From NCBI RefSeq assembly GCF_003957515.1, contig NZ_RQXW01000016.1, positions 1-64,000 of the forward strand: DNA of 64,000 bases. The letters run 5' to 3'. Source of the stretch: Amphritea opalescens (GTDB lineage Bacteria; Pseudomonadota; Gammaproteobacteria; Pseudomonadales; Balneatricaceae). The number at the start of each line of letters is the position of its first letter. Position 1 is the stretch's first letter. The notes under the pieces are model-generated. The model had not been told where the DNA came from. It worked only from the letters and a program-made list of their open reading frames with translations, and made no database searches. The position numbers and the translations under genes were made by a program. Shown here piece by piece: positions 43,518 to 53,261 of the stretch.

Positions 43518-43700
43518 TTAATGGTTGCTATCCGTTTTCTGCTGTGAACCCTGCATGCGAGGAATGCCGCTAAAGCCTGATGGTACGACGGTGACCTTGC
43601 CACCCTGTTGTAGGAATTGATTGGTTTGCTGGCTGATGGATTCATGAGTTTCTTCGGCGGGACGTGCTTTGGGCTTATTTCTTTGACGCAAGGCTTTCAT
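43518..43700 (-). CDS. Small basic conserved hypothetical protein
   Basis: A 60-residue protein: Lys/Arg-rich N-terminus (KALRQRNKPKARP), then SQQTNQFLQQGGKVTVVPSG followed by FSGIP. The FLxxGG-x-x-x-x-x-PxGxSG type of ending recurs, to my recollection, in small proteins of other gammaproteobacteria, which supports a real gene, but I cannot assign a function. The ATG at 43700 has GAGAG 5-6 bases upstream; a GTG four codons earlier is in frame. It is convergent with yceH, 13 bases away. Confidence 0.6.
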   Translation of the reverse strand: MKALRQRNKPKARPAEETHESISQQTNQFLQQGGKVTVVPSGFSGIPRMQGSQQKTDSNH

Positions 43701-43864
43701 TTTATCTCTCACTGGTTGTTAGTTCAGGAATAGACAAGTATAGGCAAGATTGGCGAAATTGCTTAAAAAATAGTCAATTAAACTAGAGCTATGCTCAAGT
43801 AAGGCTATGCTTATCCATGCAACAGATTGAATCGTATCTAATTTAGTGAAAGGGGATTGCAGGG

Positions 43865-44272
43865 ATGAGACATCTGCTAGTGTTTGTACTGATCGGTATC
43901 ATATCGGGTTGCTCAACCGGGGGTGAAGATTTAAAACCCTTTACCAGTGACGGCTGTAGTTCGTTTCCAAATGGCACTCGGGCTGAGAATACGCTTTGGC
44001 TTTCCTGTTGTGAGCAGCATGATTTAGCTTACTGGCAAGGTGGCACTTATCAACAACGCCTAGATGCTGATAATGAATTAAAAGCCTGTGTGGCCGGGGT
44101 TGGTAAGCCGGAAGTCGCGATGCTGATGCTGGCGGGTGTGAGAGTTGGCGGAAGCCCTTTTTGGCCGACCAAGTTTCGTTGGGGTTATGGTTGGTCCTAT
44201 TTCAAGCCTTACGGTGAACTGAGTGCCTCGGAACAGGCGCAGGTTAAAAAGTTATTACCGCTTAAGCCGTAG
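43865..44272 (+). CDS. Small lipoprotein with phospholipase A2-like His-Asp motif
   Basis: A 135-residue predicted lipoprotein: lipobox ISGC with Cys16, then a compact domain carrying CCEQHDLAYWQGG (about residues 55-67). The CCxxHD…Y pattern is the catalytic His/Asp signature of secreted phospholipases A2, though the calcium loop is not obvious. It may act on envelope phospholipids or be a catalytically idle relative. Strong AAAGGGG site before the ATG. It stands alone between unrelated genes. Confidence 0.6.
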   Translation: MRHLLVFVLIGIISGCSTGGEDLKPFTSDGCSSFPNGTRAENTLWLSCCEQHDLAYWQGGTYQQRLDADNELKACVAGVGKPEVAMLMLAGVRVGGSPFWPTKFRWGYGWSYFKPYGELSASEQAQVKKLLPLKP

Positions 44273-44361
44273 CTCGCTTTTGTAGATCGTTACTTATTTC
44301 TGTCTGTTAGCGGTGATAGCGTCTGATTATGGGTTGACAGTTTATGGTCAGAAGAGCATTT

Positions 44362-44381
44362 TTAATTAAACGACTATTTAA
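44362..44381. promoter_or_regulatory. BetI operator candidate at betI
   Basis: TTAATTAAACGACTATTTAA is an imperfect palindrome centred on ACGA. Fifteen bases here (TTTTTAATTAAACGA, 44359-44373) occur in reverse orientation upstream of betB at 52763-52777. It lies about 20-40 bases before the betI start, suited to autorepression. Confidence 0.65.
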
Positions 44382-44399
44382 GTATATGGATCTCGGTTA

Positions 44400-44981
44400 A
44401 TGCCTAAAGTTGGAATGTCTGAAATACGTAAACCACAGTTAATTAACGCCACAATGGATGCGATTAATGCGGTGGGTTTACATAAAGCCAGTGTGGTGAT
44501 GATTAGTAGTTATGCCGGTGTCTCTCCCGCCATCATTAACCACTATTTTGGCGGTAAAAGTGGTTTGCTGGAAGCCACCATGCGTTCGGTGTTGAAACAA
44601 CTGTCTGAAGGCGTTAAGACGCGCTTGCAGGAGGCGGGCCCCGATGATGCGGTATTGCGAATTCATGCGATCGTCGGGGGGAATTTCTCCTCTGATCAGA
44701 TGGAGAGTAAAGTCGTTAAAACCTGGTTGGCATTTTGGTCCCAATCGATGCACGATGAAGCTTTGTTTCGTTTGCAGCGGGTTAACGAAAAGCGGCTGCT
44801 TTCATACCTTCAACTAGAATTGAAAAAGTTATTACCGGCAAAGAAAGCTATTTTTGTGGCCCAAGGGATTGCCGCATTGATCGATGGTATCTGGCTAAGA
44901 GGGGCGTTATCGCCGGAGGGTATTAATGCTGAGTTGGCCCAGAGAATGATTTCTGACTATTTGACACTACAGTTGGCTTAA
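44400..44981 (+). CDS. betI: BetI, choline-responsive TetR-family repressor
   Basis: A 193-residue TetR-family repressor with the BetI-typical N-terminus ([22 protein letters not shown]) and helix-turn-helix [31 protein letters not shown] (about 33-63). It represses choline-to-betaine genes and is released by choline. Here it is not in the bet operon itself but 6 kb away on the other strand, beyond the choline transporter genes. The shared operator upstream of betB supports continued control in trans. Confidence 0.9.
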   Translation: MPKVGMSEIRKPQLINATMDAINAVGLHKASVVMISSYAGVSPAIINHYFGGKSGLLEATMRSVLKQLSEGVKTRLQEAGPDDAVLRIHAIVGGNFSSDQMESKVVKTWLAFWSQSMHDEALFRLQRVNEKRLLSYLQLELKKLLPAKKAIFVAQGIAALIDGIWLRGALSPEGINAELAQRMISDYLTLQLA

Positions 44982-45044
44982 TGCTTATCGTGGTTTTTAT
45001 CTTTAGATGAATGAATAAAACCGTATTAATTACCGCGTGAATAT

Positions 45045-45079
45045 AAAAAGCCCCCGCTTAATTAAACGGGGGCTTTTTT
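45045..45079. terminator. Bidirectional intrinsic terminator
   Basis: AAAAAGCCCCCG and CGGGGGCTTTTTT form a 12-pair stem around a TTAATTAA-containing loop, with A- and T-runs on both sides. It serves both betI and the convergent Gcw_chp gene. Confidence 0.93.
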
Positions 45080-45149
45080 ACGGTGATAAAGTGTGAAGGG
45101 GAGTGCCACTACCACCTTGGTTTTTATATAAGTCTAGCTGCGCGTGGAT

Positions 45150-45872
45150 TTATTCAAAGGTACGGCTGATGCTAAAAACTGCCCGTGCATCAGCGGTGTC
45201 ACCCCAATAGTTATCTTCGATATCCGTGTCGGTATAACCTAGGGCTAGGTCAAATCCTGCTAGACTTTTAGCGACAGAGATACCCCAATGATTATAAGAA
45301 TCATCATCAATATCAGAGCCAAAGTAGTAATCGCCACCGTCTTCTAATAACTTGGTGTGAGAAGCCTCTAGCGTCAGAGCAAAGTCCTCAGGCAGGTTGA
45401 ACGTATGGCTCAGGATCAGCACCACCGAGTTGCCAACCTCACCGAAGTAATCATCAGAATAAAGTATTTTGGCGGTGGTGTTCTCTTTGTAGGTAATGGC
45501 ACCATAGAGTTCACCGTAATCGAACTCAGCACCGGTATCGTTGGCGCCAGGGTAGGTATAATAGGCATAACCGACATCATAGCTAAAGTCGTCGTTGATG
45601 CTGCTGGCGTAACCTGCATAGTAATCTATTTCGACTTCAGCACTGCTGTAGCCTGTTTCATCTAAGCCTGAAGCCCAGGCACCGACATAGAAACCGGCAT
45701 CGTTATACCAATCGACACTTCCTTGAAAGGTAGCATCACCATCGGTGCTACTGACGCCGTTGTAGACATAGTCAGATACCAGTGAGACGGTGGCCGACAC
45801 CTCGGCATGGGCTTGCAGTGCGAAGCTAGCCGATGATGCGATTAGGGAAGTAAGGGCTATTTTCTTTAACAT
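45150..45872 (-). CDS. TorF-family putative porin (Gcw_chp)
   Basis: A 240-residue outer-membrane protein of the Gcw_chp/TIGR02001 type: signal peptide ending AHA-E, then EVSATVSLVSDYVYNGVS, the family-typical start (…SDYVxxGxS), repeated aromatic/acidic strands and a terminal phenylalanine-containing strand (FSISRTFE). CGGAG before the ATG. It lies downstream of the choline transporter genes but has its own upstream region with a CTACCTGA/TCAGGTAG hairpin (45950-45969). Function as a porin is presumed. Confidence 0.83.
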   Translation of the reverse strand: MLKKIALTSLIASSASFALQAHAEVSATVSLVSDYVYNGVSSTDGDATFQGSVDWYNDAGFYVGAWASGLDETGYSSAEVEIDYYAGYASSINDDFSYDVGYAYYTYPGANDTGAEFDYGELYGAITYKENTTAKILYSDDYFGEVGNSVVLILSHTFNLPEDFALTLEASHTKLLEDGGDYYFGSDIDDDSYNHWGISVAKSLAGFDLALGYTDTDIEDNYWGDTADARAVFSISRTFE

Positions 45873-45987
45873 GTTGAATCTCCGGTTTTAGTTTGTGTGT
45901 ATTCGTTATGTTTCCGAGTGTTTGCCCGAATTTAGGGTGAGTTTTGCCGCTACCTGATAAATCAGGTAGTGCATAAACAGGGTCATG

Positions 45988-46022
45988 AAAAAGAGCGGTT
46001 TACCTATTCAGGTTTCCGCTCT
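45988..46022 (-). terminator. Intrinsic terminator after choV
   Basis: Read on the minus strand: AGAGCGG, inner ACCT-GAAT-AGGT stem, CCGCTCT and a U-run. It lies 12 bases after the choV stop and ends the bet/cho transcript. Confidence 0.85.
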
Positions 46023-46033
46023 AGCAATCGGTG

Positions 46034-47239
46034 TTAGCCGCTGGTTACTTCTGCGTCAGAGGTAAAGTGCTTGCCTAAGAGGGCATGATATAAATCTTTA
46101 TCGGACAGCACGCCCACGAGACTCTCGTTCTCGGTTAGCAGTACAGGGAGCCCGGTGTTATAGCGAATCTCGATGGCGGCCCGCATTGAGATATCGGGTG
46201 ATGCGATAACAAGGCTGCCTTCTGCTAGGGCATCTATATTTTCGCCCTCCTGCCAGTGATGTAGTGCTAGGGGTTTATCTTGGCGGCTAGCCGACATTAC
46301 CTGACCTGAGGCATCGAGACTAATACGGGTGTTGTCATTAGGATTAAGGATGAGCATACCGTCATCACGGGCTAATTGAGCCGTTTCGGTCATCAGTGAA
46401 CGGCCTTTCAATACATTTAGCGGGTTGGTATGCGCGACAAAGTTTTCAACATAGGTATTGACGGGGTTCAGGACAATATCTTCGGGTTTGCCGTGCTGAA
46501 TAATTTCAGCCGATTCCATAATGGCGATATTAGTGCCAATCTTTAGCGCTTCATCTAGGTCGTGGCTCACGAATAGAATGGTTTTATTGAGGCGTTGCTG
46601 TAATTCAATCAGCTCATCTTGGAGCTGGCTACGGATCAGAGGGTCGAGTGCCGAAAAAGGTTCATCCATAAGCAATATATCACTGTCCATGGCGAAGGCT
46701 CGGGCAAGACCAACCCGCTGCTGCATACCGCCGGACAACTCATGGGCGTACTTGTCGCTCCATTCATGTAGCCCAACCATCTCTAATTTTTCCATCGCCT
46801 TGGCACGACGTTCCTGTTTACCGATGCCTTGCATCTCCAGACCAAAGGCGACGTTATCCAGCACGGTTAACCAAGGCATGAGGGCGAAGCTTTGGAACAC
46901 CATTGAGATACGACGGGTACGCATATGTCGCAAGGTAGTTTCATCGCAGGAGCCAATATCGACCATCTGATCGCCATCTTGTACTAACAGCTCACCGCGG
47001 CTAACGGGGTTTAATCCGTTGACGGCCCGTAAGAGACTCGATTTACCTGAGCCAGAAAGGCCCATCAGGACACAGATTTCGCCTTCAGCCACCTCGATAT
47101 TGGCGTTATGGACACCGACAACGCTACCCGTTAGATCGATGATCTCCTGGCGGGTTTTACCCTGATCCAGTAGTGTTAGGCTGGCTTCGACACTATCGCC
47201 GAACACCACATCTAAATTGCGAATACTGATAGCAGACAT
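46034..47239 (-). CDS. choV: Choline ABC transporter ATP-binding subunit
   Basis: A 401-residue ATPase of the ProV/ChoV group with an N-terminal extension (…IDLTGSVVGVHNANIEV), Walker A GLSGSGKSS (about 60-68), signature LSGGMQQRV, Walker B DILLMDEPFSALDP, and a C-terminal CBS-like regulatory region (about 275-395, ending …VGVLSDKDLYHALLGK). It energises choline uptake with the permease and binding protein encoded upstream. GAGGAAGG precedes the ATG; only 2 bases separate it from choW. Confidence 0.9.
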   Translation of the reverse strand: MSAISIRNLDVVFGDSVEASLTLLDQGKTRQEIIDLTGSVVGVHNANIEVAEGEICVLMGLSGSGKSSLLRAVNGLNPVSRGELLVQDGDQMVDIGSCDETTLRHMRTRRISMVFQSFALMPWLTVLDNVAFGLEMQGIGKQERRAKAMEKLEMVGLHEWSDKYAHELSGGMQQRVGLARAFAMDSDILLMDEPFSALDPLIRSQLQDELIELQQRLNKTILFVSHDLDEALKIGTNIAIMESAEIIQHGKPEDIVLNPVNTYVENFVAHTNPLNVLKGRSLMTETAQLARDDGMLILNPNDNTRISLDASGQVMSASRQDKPLALHHWQEGENIDALAEGSLVIASPDISMRAAIEIRYNTGLPVLLTENESLVGVLSDKDLYHALLGKHFTSDAEVTSG

Positions 47240-47241
47240 GA

Positions 47242-48087
47242 TTAACCTTCCTCTTTAGAACCGGGATTTTTGAAGATACGATCGAGAATAATAGCGACGA
47301 GCACAATAGCTAAGCCCGCCTCAAAACCCTGAGAGATATTCACGGTGTTGAGTGCACGGATAACCGGTTTGCCGAGACCGTCAGCACCGACCAGCGCGGA
47401 AATAACTACCATCGATAACGACAGCATGATGCATTGGGTGATTCCCGCCATAATACTCGGCATCGCCGCTGGCAGTTCAACCTTAAAGAGTAGTTTGGAA
47501 GGCGTGGCACCAAAGGCTTTACCGGCTTCGATAAGCTCATCTGGCACTTTACTAATGCCTAAATAGGTCAGGCGAATAGGGGCCGCAATGGCAAAGATAA
47601 TGGTTGAGATAAGACCGGGTACCACACCCAAACCAAACAGCACCAAGGTAGGAATCAGATAAACAAAGGTGGGAATGGTCTGCATCATATCCAGTATGGG
47701 GCGCAGGTAGGTATAGAGTCTGGGGTTATGGGCGGCCAAAATACCAATGGGAATACCAACAACCACCGAGATAGTGGTGGCGGTCAACACCAGTACGAAG
47801 GTTTCGAGCATCTCCTGCCAATAACCTAAGTTTAAGATTAATAGCAGTGCTACGACGACAAAGATTACCAGTGGAATGCTGCGGTGCAGAGCCCACGCAA
47901 CCGCTGCCGCCATTATCATCGGCACATAGGGTGGAAACCACTGAAAGATATCCACAACCGAGAGGATGACCCACTCGAGGGAGATAGATATCGCATCGAA
48001 GAATCCCGCCGCGTTAAACGTCAGCCAATCGACGAAAGCTTCCATCCAGCTACCCAATGGGATTTTATGTTCTGTAATCCAGTTCAT
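47242..48087 (-). CDS. choW: Choline ABC transporter permease subunit
   Basis: A 281-residue inner-membrane permease of the ProW/ChoW/OpuAB family with about seven helices. The EAA loop region reads APIRLTYLGISKVPDELIEAGKAFGATPSKLLFKVELPAAMPSIM (about 175-220). The N-terminus starts with the IPLGSWMEAFVDWLT stretch common to choline permeases. It lies 153 bases after choX and overlaps no gene; the ATG has only a weak ribosome site. Confidence 0.9.
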   Translation of the reverse strand: MNWITEHKIPLGSWMEAFVDWLTFNAAGFFDAISISLEWVILSVVDIFQWFPPYVPMIMAAAVAWALHRSIPLVIFVVVALLLILNLGYWQEMLETFVLVLTATTISVVVGIPIGILAAHNPRLYTYLRPILDMMQTIPTFVYLIPTLVLFGLGVVPGLISTIIFAIAAPIRLTYLGISKVPDELIEAGKAFGATPSKLLFKVELPAAMPSIMAGITQCIMLSLSMVVISALVGADGLGKPVIRALNTVNISQGFEAGLAIVLVAIILDRIFKNPGSKEEG

Positions 48088-48240
48088 ACGACTGCCTTTT
48101 TATAGTTGGGTTGCCGATATTCAGGTTAGCGTTGTGAATATCGACGGGTAAAGATCACCTCGCTATCGGATGAAGTCTGTTGGTACTTGGCTAATCCGAT
48201 AGCGCTTGAAGAGTGTTGCAGCTGTTGAAAACCCAGCGTA

Positions 48241-49212
48241 CTAAAGTTCTAAATATTGACGCACAGCGGGTAGTGACGCTTTGCCATCCAAAGTGGTGAC
48301 ACCTTCAAGCCAGTTGTTCAGTACTTCAGGGTGGGTTTTTAACCAAGCGCGGGCTGCGGAAGCAGGCTTCATGCCATCATCCAAAATTGAACCCATGATC
48401 TGGTTTTCCATTTCCAAACTGAATGATAGGTTTTTCAGGAGGTGGCCGACATTCGGACATTCTTGGGTGTAGTTTTGACGCACATTGGTATAAATGTTGG
48501 CGCCACCGTAGTTCGGGCCAAAAACATCATCGCCACCGGAGAGGTATTCCATGTCGATATTGGCGTTCATCGGGTGTGGTGCCCAACCGAGGAAGACAAC
48601 CCATTGCTCACGTTTTGCTGAACGGCTGACCTGAGAGATCATGCCGGCTTCGCTGGATTCAACGAGTTTGAAACCTTTCAAGCCGAACGCACCGTCATCG
48701 ATCATTCCTTGAATCAAACGGTTGCCATCATTACCAGGCTCGATACCGTAGATGCGGCCTTTGAGTTGATCCTTAAATTTTGCAATATCAGCAAAACTTT
48801 TTAAGCCTGCGTCATAAGCGTATTTAGGCACGGCTAGCGTATATTTTGCCCCTTCTAGGTTAGCGCGAACGGTTTCAACGGTGCCTGCTTCACGGTAGCT
48901 GGCGATATCCGCTTCCATGGTGGGCATCCAGTTACCCAGAAAGACATCGATATCACCATTGGCTAATGAGGTGTAGGTGACGGGTACGGACAACAGTTGG
49001 GTCGATGGTGTATAACCTAGGCCGGTAACGACCTCGCTGGCGACGGCGGTGGTGGCGGTGATATCGGTCCAACCGACATCCGAGAAGCGAATGTTATCGC
49101 ACTGTCCGGCAAAGGCGGTAGAGGCTGTTAGGCTGGCGACGGTAAGCCCTAATACGCGAGTGAAGCGGTTAATCATCGGTGTTGAACTGGTGTTTTTCCG
49201 TTGTACATTCAT
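48241..49212 (-). CDS. choX: Choline-binding periplasmic protein (ChoX)
   Basis: A 323-residue binding protein of the ChoX/ProX type: signal peptide ending TAFA-G, then the family start CDNIRFSDVGWTDITATTAVASEVV. Aromatic-box residues are visible in GWTDI, GNWMPTM, PKYAYDAG and FLGWAPHPMN, matching the Trp/Tyr cage that binds the trimethylammonium group. AAAGG lies 9 bases before the ATG. It delivers choline to ChoWV for oxidation by BetA/BetB, encoded just upstream. Confidence 0.9.
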   Translation of the reverse strand: MNVQRKNTSSTPMINRFTRVLGLTVASLTASTAFAGQCDNIRFSDVGWTDITATTAVASEVVTGLGYTPSTQLLSVPVTYTSLANGDIDVFLGNWMPTMEADIASYREAGTVETVRANLEGAKYTLAVPKYAYDAGLKSFADIAKFKDQLKGRIYGIEPGNDGNRLIQGMIDDGAFGLKGFKLVESSEAGMISQVSRSAKREQWVVFLGWAPHPMNANIDMEYLSGGDDVFGPNYGGANIYTNVRQNYTQECPNVGHLLKNLSFSLEMENQIMGSILDDGMKPASAARAWLKTHPEVLNNWLEGVTTLDGKASLPAVRQYLEL

Positions 49213-49330
49213 GCGTGAATACCTTTGTTTTCATTAAAATAGGTGCGCTAGTGTTCTCTTCTGTTGTGTTGCTTTTAACGCTGCAACAGTCCCTGTGCAG
49301 CAAGGCAGAACAAAGCTCTGCCGGTGTCGT

Positions 49331-51037
49331 TTAATGGTTTTGTATGAGCGGTCTTTTGGCATTACCTAGACGTTGACGGTTTTGCCATTGATCATCAATC
49401 CAGACATCAACATGGGCCGCAGGTAATGGTTGTTTACCAAGAATGAGATCGGCTGCTTTTTCGGCCACCATGATGGTCGGGGCGTTTAGATTGCCATTGG
49501 GGATCGTTGGGAAGATAGATGAATCAACGACCCGTAGCGCTTCGATACCTCGGACTTTACACTGGTTATCCAGTACGGCCATCGGATCGTTATCCGCCCC
49601 CATCTTACAGCTGCATGATGGGTGATAGGCGCTCTCTACGTTTTCACGCACCCACTGATCGATCGCTTCATCGGACTCAATGCCAACGCCGGGTTGAATC
49701 TCTTCGCCACGGTATGCATCCATCGCGGGTTGATTGAGCAATTCCCGGGTGAGACGGATCGTATCCCGCCAGTCTTGTTTATCCTGAGGGGTACCGATGT
49801 AGTTAAAGAGGATATTCGGTTTTGCTTTAGGATCGGCGGATGTTATTCGGATTCGACCACGACTTTCGGGTTTGTTAGGGCCGACATGCACCTGAAAACC
49901 ATGACCCTCAATCGCTTTGCCACCATCGTATCGCATGGCCGCCGGTAGGAAATGATACTGAATATTGGGCCACTTTAAGCCCGCTCTGGAGCGGATAAAG
50001 CCACAGGACTCAAAGTGATTGGTTGCGCCGAGGCCATCCTTAAACAGCATCCAGCGAGCGCCGATCAAGCCTTTGTTGAACAGGTCGAGTTTACCGTTCA
50101 GTGTGATCGGTTGTTGGCAGTGGTATTGGAAATAGACCTCTAGGTGATCCTGCAGATTTTCGCCGACCCCAGGTAAGTTTTGGATCACCTCGACCCCCGC
50201 GTCTTGAAGTACTTTCTCTGGCCCGATGCCCGATAGTTGCAGTAGTTGCGGTGAGCCGACAGAGCCTGCCGCTAGAATAACCTCGTTAAGCGCCGTTGCC
50301 TGCGTGATCTGACCGTCTTTCTCATATTCGACGGCCACGGCACGTTTACCCTCTAACACCACCTTACGGGTGAGCACACCGCTGATCAGGGTTAGGTTAC
50401 TGCGTTTCATGGCATCACGCAGGTAAGCATTGGCTGTGGACGCCCGCACACCGTTTTTAACGGTCATATGCATGCTACCAAAGCCTTCCTGACGGTAACC
50501 GTTGTAATCCTCGGTGGTAGGGTAGCCCGCGTCTTCTCCGGCATTGATAAAGGCCTGATAAAGCGGGTTGAGCTGCATGTCATTACCACCGCAGGTGGTT
50601 AGCGGACCGGTGGAACCGCGATATTGATCGCCACCGTGATCCCAGCTCTCTGCCTTTTTGAAGTAGGGCAGACACTGTTGATAACCCCAGCCAGCGGCGC
50701 CCTGAGCTTCCCATTCATCGAAGTCGCAGGCATGACCGCGGACATACACCATACCATTAATAGAGGAGCCGCCCCCGAGCACTTTACCGCGAGGGCAGTG
50801 CATTGAACGACCATCTAGATAGGGCTCCTTTTCGCTATGAAACTGCCAAGCGTATTTGGGAGTGTTCATCGGGTAGGATAGGGCGGTGGGCATCTGAATA
50901 AAGATACTTTTATCACTACCGCCAGCTTCAAGGATTAACACCCGATGGTTACCATCTTCGGTCAGCCTATTGGCCAGAACGCAACCAGCAGAGCCTGCGC
51001 CAACAATGATGTAATCGTACTGTTTTTTGTTCGTCAT
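49331..51037 (-). CDS. betA: Choline dehydrogenase
   Basis: A 568-residue GMC oxidoreductase that oxidises choline to betaine aldehyde with FAD. The N-terminal dinucleotide motif is [16 protein letters not shown] (about 10-25), followed by the BetA-typical [22 protein letters not shown]. The catalytic His lies in [13 protein letters not shown] (near 470) and the second active-site residue in [10 protein letters not shown] (Asn near 512). It is transcribed after betB (114-base gap) and before the choline transporter genes. Confidence 0.93.
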   Translation of the reverse strand: MTNKKQYDYIIVGAGSAGCVLANRLTEDGNHRVLILEAGGSDKSIFIQMPTALSYPMNTPKYAWQFHSEKEPYLDGRSMHCPRGKVLGGGSSINGMVYVRGHACDFDEWEAQGAAGWGYQQCLPYFKKAESWDHGGDQYRGSTGPLTTCGGNDMQLNPLYQAFINAGEDAGYPTTEDYNGYRQEGFGSMHMTVKNGVRASTANAYLRDAMKRSNLTLISGVLTRKVVLEGKRAVAVEYEKDGQITQATALNEVILAAGSVGSPQLLQLSGIGPEKVLQDAGVEVIQNLPGVGENLQDHLEVYFQYHCQQPITLNGKLDLFNKGLIGARWMLFKDGLGATNHFESCGFIRSRAGLKWPNIQYHFLPAAMRYDGGKAIEGHGFQVHVGPNKPESRGRIRITSADPKAKPNILFNYIGTPQDKQDWRDTIRLTRELLNQPAMDAYRGEEIQPGVGIESDEAIDQWVRENVESAYHPSCSCKMGADNDPMAVLDNQCKVRGIEALRVVDSSIFPTIPNGNLNAPTIMVAEKAADLILGKQPLPAAHVDVWIDDQWQNRQRLGNAKRPLIQNH

Positions 51038-51151
51038 ACTGCTACCGCTTAATAATGAACTGGAAATAATGACCTATGGCGTTGAGCGTAATCGTTATGC
51101 TGCTGTTTTCTACCTTAGGCTTTTAGGGCAACTCGGCCATGGCTGATGTGG

Positions 51152-52609
51152 TTATTGATAAGGGCACTCAACATCGCCGAGTTCGACATAGACACTTTTG
51201 ACCTGAGTGTAATGATTGAGTGTCTCAATCCCATTTTCACGGCCAACCCCAGACTGTTTATAGCCACCGACGGGCATCTCGGCGGGCGAAGCTCCCCAAG
51301 TATTGATCCAACAGATACCGGCTTGCAGGCGTGCAATCACGCGGTGGGCTTGGGCGAAATTCGTCGAGAAGATACCGGCGGCGAGTCCATATTCGGTATC
51401 GTTAGCACGCTCGATGACCTCTTCTTCGTCGCTAAAACGCAGTATCGACATGACGGGGCCAAAGATCTCTTCTTTGACGTTGGGCATCTCATCGGTGCAA
51501 TCGGCAAAGACCGTTGGTTTAACAAAAAAGCCGTTAGCCAAATCGTTGTCAGTGACCCGTTCACCGCCACAGACTAAGCGAGCTCCGGCGGCTTTGGCGG
51601 CATCAATAAACCCAAGCACTTTTTCCATATGATTCTCTGAGATCAGTGCGCCTACCTGAGTATTGAGATCGGTAGGATCACCGATGATCATGCGTTCGGT
51701 GCGTTCGGCAACTTTCTGGACAAACTCATCATAGAGGCTGTCATGGACGAACACTCGGGTACCGTTGGTGCAAACTTCACCTTGGGTATAGAAGTTTGCC
51801 AGCATTGCACCGGAGACCGCATTGTCAATATCGGCATCCTCGAACACAATCAGAGGTGACTTGCCGCCTAACTCCATCGTGACCTCTTTGAGAGATCCTG
51901 CGGCATCGGCCATCACTTTTTTACCGGTACCGCATTCGCCGGTGAAGGACACCTTGGCGATCTCGGGATGGCGAGACAGTGCTTGGCCTACACGGTAATC
52001 ACCTTGCACCACATTGAAAACACCATCAGGTAATCCCGCTTCGGTAAAGATCTCGGCCAGCTTAAGCACGCTCAACGGTGTTTCTTCTGAGGGTTTAAAG
52101 ATCATGCAGTTACCGGCGGCCAACGCGGGGCCAGATTTCCACATCGCGATCTGAATCGGATAATTCCATGCACCAATACCGGCACAGATGCCTAAGGGTT
52201 CACGGCGGCTATAGAAGAAGTTAGTGCCTCCTAGATCTTGCTGTTGTCCATGAATGGACGCCGCAAGCCCAGCATAATATTCAATCACATCGGCACCGGT
52301 GGCGATATCGACGCAGTTGGCTTCCTGTAGCGGCTTACCGGTGTCGAGTACTTCCAGCATTGCCAGTTCATCGTTACGTTCGCGGAGAATAGCGACCGCC
52401 CGCATGAGAATTCGTCCCCGTTCAGCGCCGCTCATAGAGGACCAAACGTTAAAGCCCTTGTTAGCCGCGGCAACGGCTAGATCGACATCGGCCAGAGACG
52501 CTTGTTGCACCTCGGCAATGACCTTACCCGTCGCGGGATTGACGCTGGTAAAGGTTTCACCGGAGGTCGCATCCTGATAACGGCCATTGATATATAGAGC
52601 TTTTTGCAT
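51152..52609 (-). CDS. betB: Betaine aldehyde dehydrogenase
   Basis: A 485-residue NAD-dependent aldehyde dehydrogenase forming glycine betaine. BetB marks include [10 protein letters not shown] at the N-terminus, [15 protein letters not shown], the general base Glu in MELGGKSP, catalytic Cys in [10 protein letters not shown], and [23 protein letters not shown]. The ATG at 52609 fits the family start; an in-frame GTG lies 15 bases earlier. It is the first gene of the bet-cho operon and has a BetI-like operator about 150 bases upstream. Confidence 0.93.
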   Translation of the reverse strand: MQKALYINGRYQDATSGETFTSVNPATGKVIAEVQQASLADVDLAVAAANKGFNVWSSMSGAERGRILMRAVAILRERNDELAMLEVLDTGKPLQEANCVDIATGADVIEYYAGLAASIHGQQQDLGGTNFFYSRREPLGICAGIGAWNYPIQIAMWKSGPALAAGNCMIFKPSEETPLSVLKLAEIFTEAGLPDGVFNVVQGDYRVGQALSRHPEIAKVSFTGECGTGKKVMADAAGSLKEVTMELGGKSPLIVFEDADIDNAVSGAMLANFYTQGEVCTNGTRVFVHDSLYDEFVQKVAERTERMIIGDPTDLNTQVGALISENHMEKVLGFIDAAKAAGARLVCGGERVTDNDLANGFFVKPTVFADCTDEMPNVKEEIFGPVMSILRFSDEEEVIERANDTEYGLAAGIFSTNFAQAHRVIARLQAGICWINTWGASPAEMPVGGYKQSGVGRENGIETLNHYTQVKSVYVELGDVECPYQ

Positions 52610-52754
52610 AGGTATTCGTCTCACTTAATTCTCAGCCTACCACTCAATGAGTGCTACCAGGCTTGGATGACGGATGCTCAACCGACGCTAATAAAGTGCC
52701 TATAAAGACGCGAGGCAGTTCAAGTTATTAGATTCGCGAGCATATTATTTTTTA

Positions 52755-52774
52755 TTGATTGATCGTTTAATTAA
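52755..52774. promoter_or_regulatory. BetI operator candidate at betB
   Basis: TTGATTGATCGTTTAATTAA is an imperfect palindrome (14 of 20 positions symmetric) centred on a TCG core. The segment 52763-52777 is the exact reverse complement of 44359-44373 upstream of betI. The rest of the 652-base gap up to 53261 is AT-rich near this site and otherwise shows nothing I can name. Confidence 0.65.
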
Positions 52775-53261
52775 AAATAATACTGGCTATTTCTTGAGCA
52801 AATGTCAAAAGTGAAAGGTGTCGCTTTTAGAACTTAAATTTTCTAAGCGACAGTATGAAGGAGGTTGTTTTTTGAACACTAGTCGTTATTGTTTAAATAA
52901 CTATATGATTTTAAATAGATAAATTTATTTAATCTTTTCGGTTGATTTTTAGCCGATAGAGACGAAATGTCGCAAAAAGATATTTCATTGACGTGAATGG
53001 GCAGTGAGCAGGTGGAGGGAATGCTGGTGATTAGGGTCGATGTCGCTTCTGGTATATTTATTTCAAGGCCACTTGGCTGGGTTATTGAGTGATAGTACCG
53101 TAAGGATATGTATCAGCCATAGATCCGTAACTGATAACGACAGGTTTCAAGGAAGCAGCGTTGTGTTGGCGTAGAAAGAGTTGAGAGGGCATTGAACCAG
53201 ACGCTAGATGTTACGGCACCGTTTAGACTTCTCTTCACCCGTTATGAGGGGCTAGCCGCAA

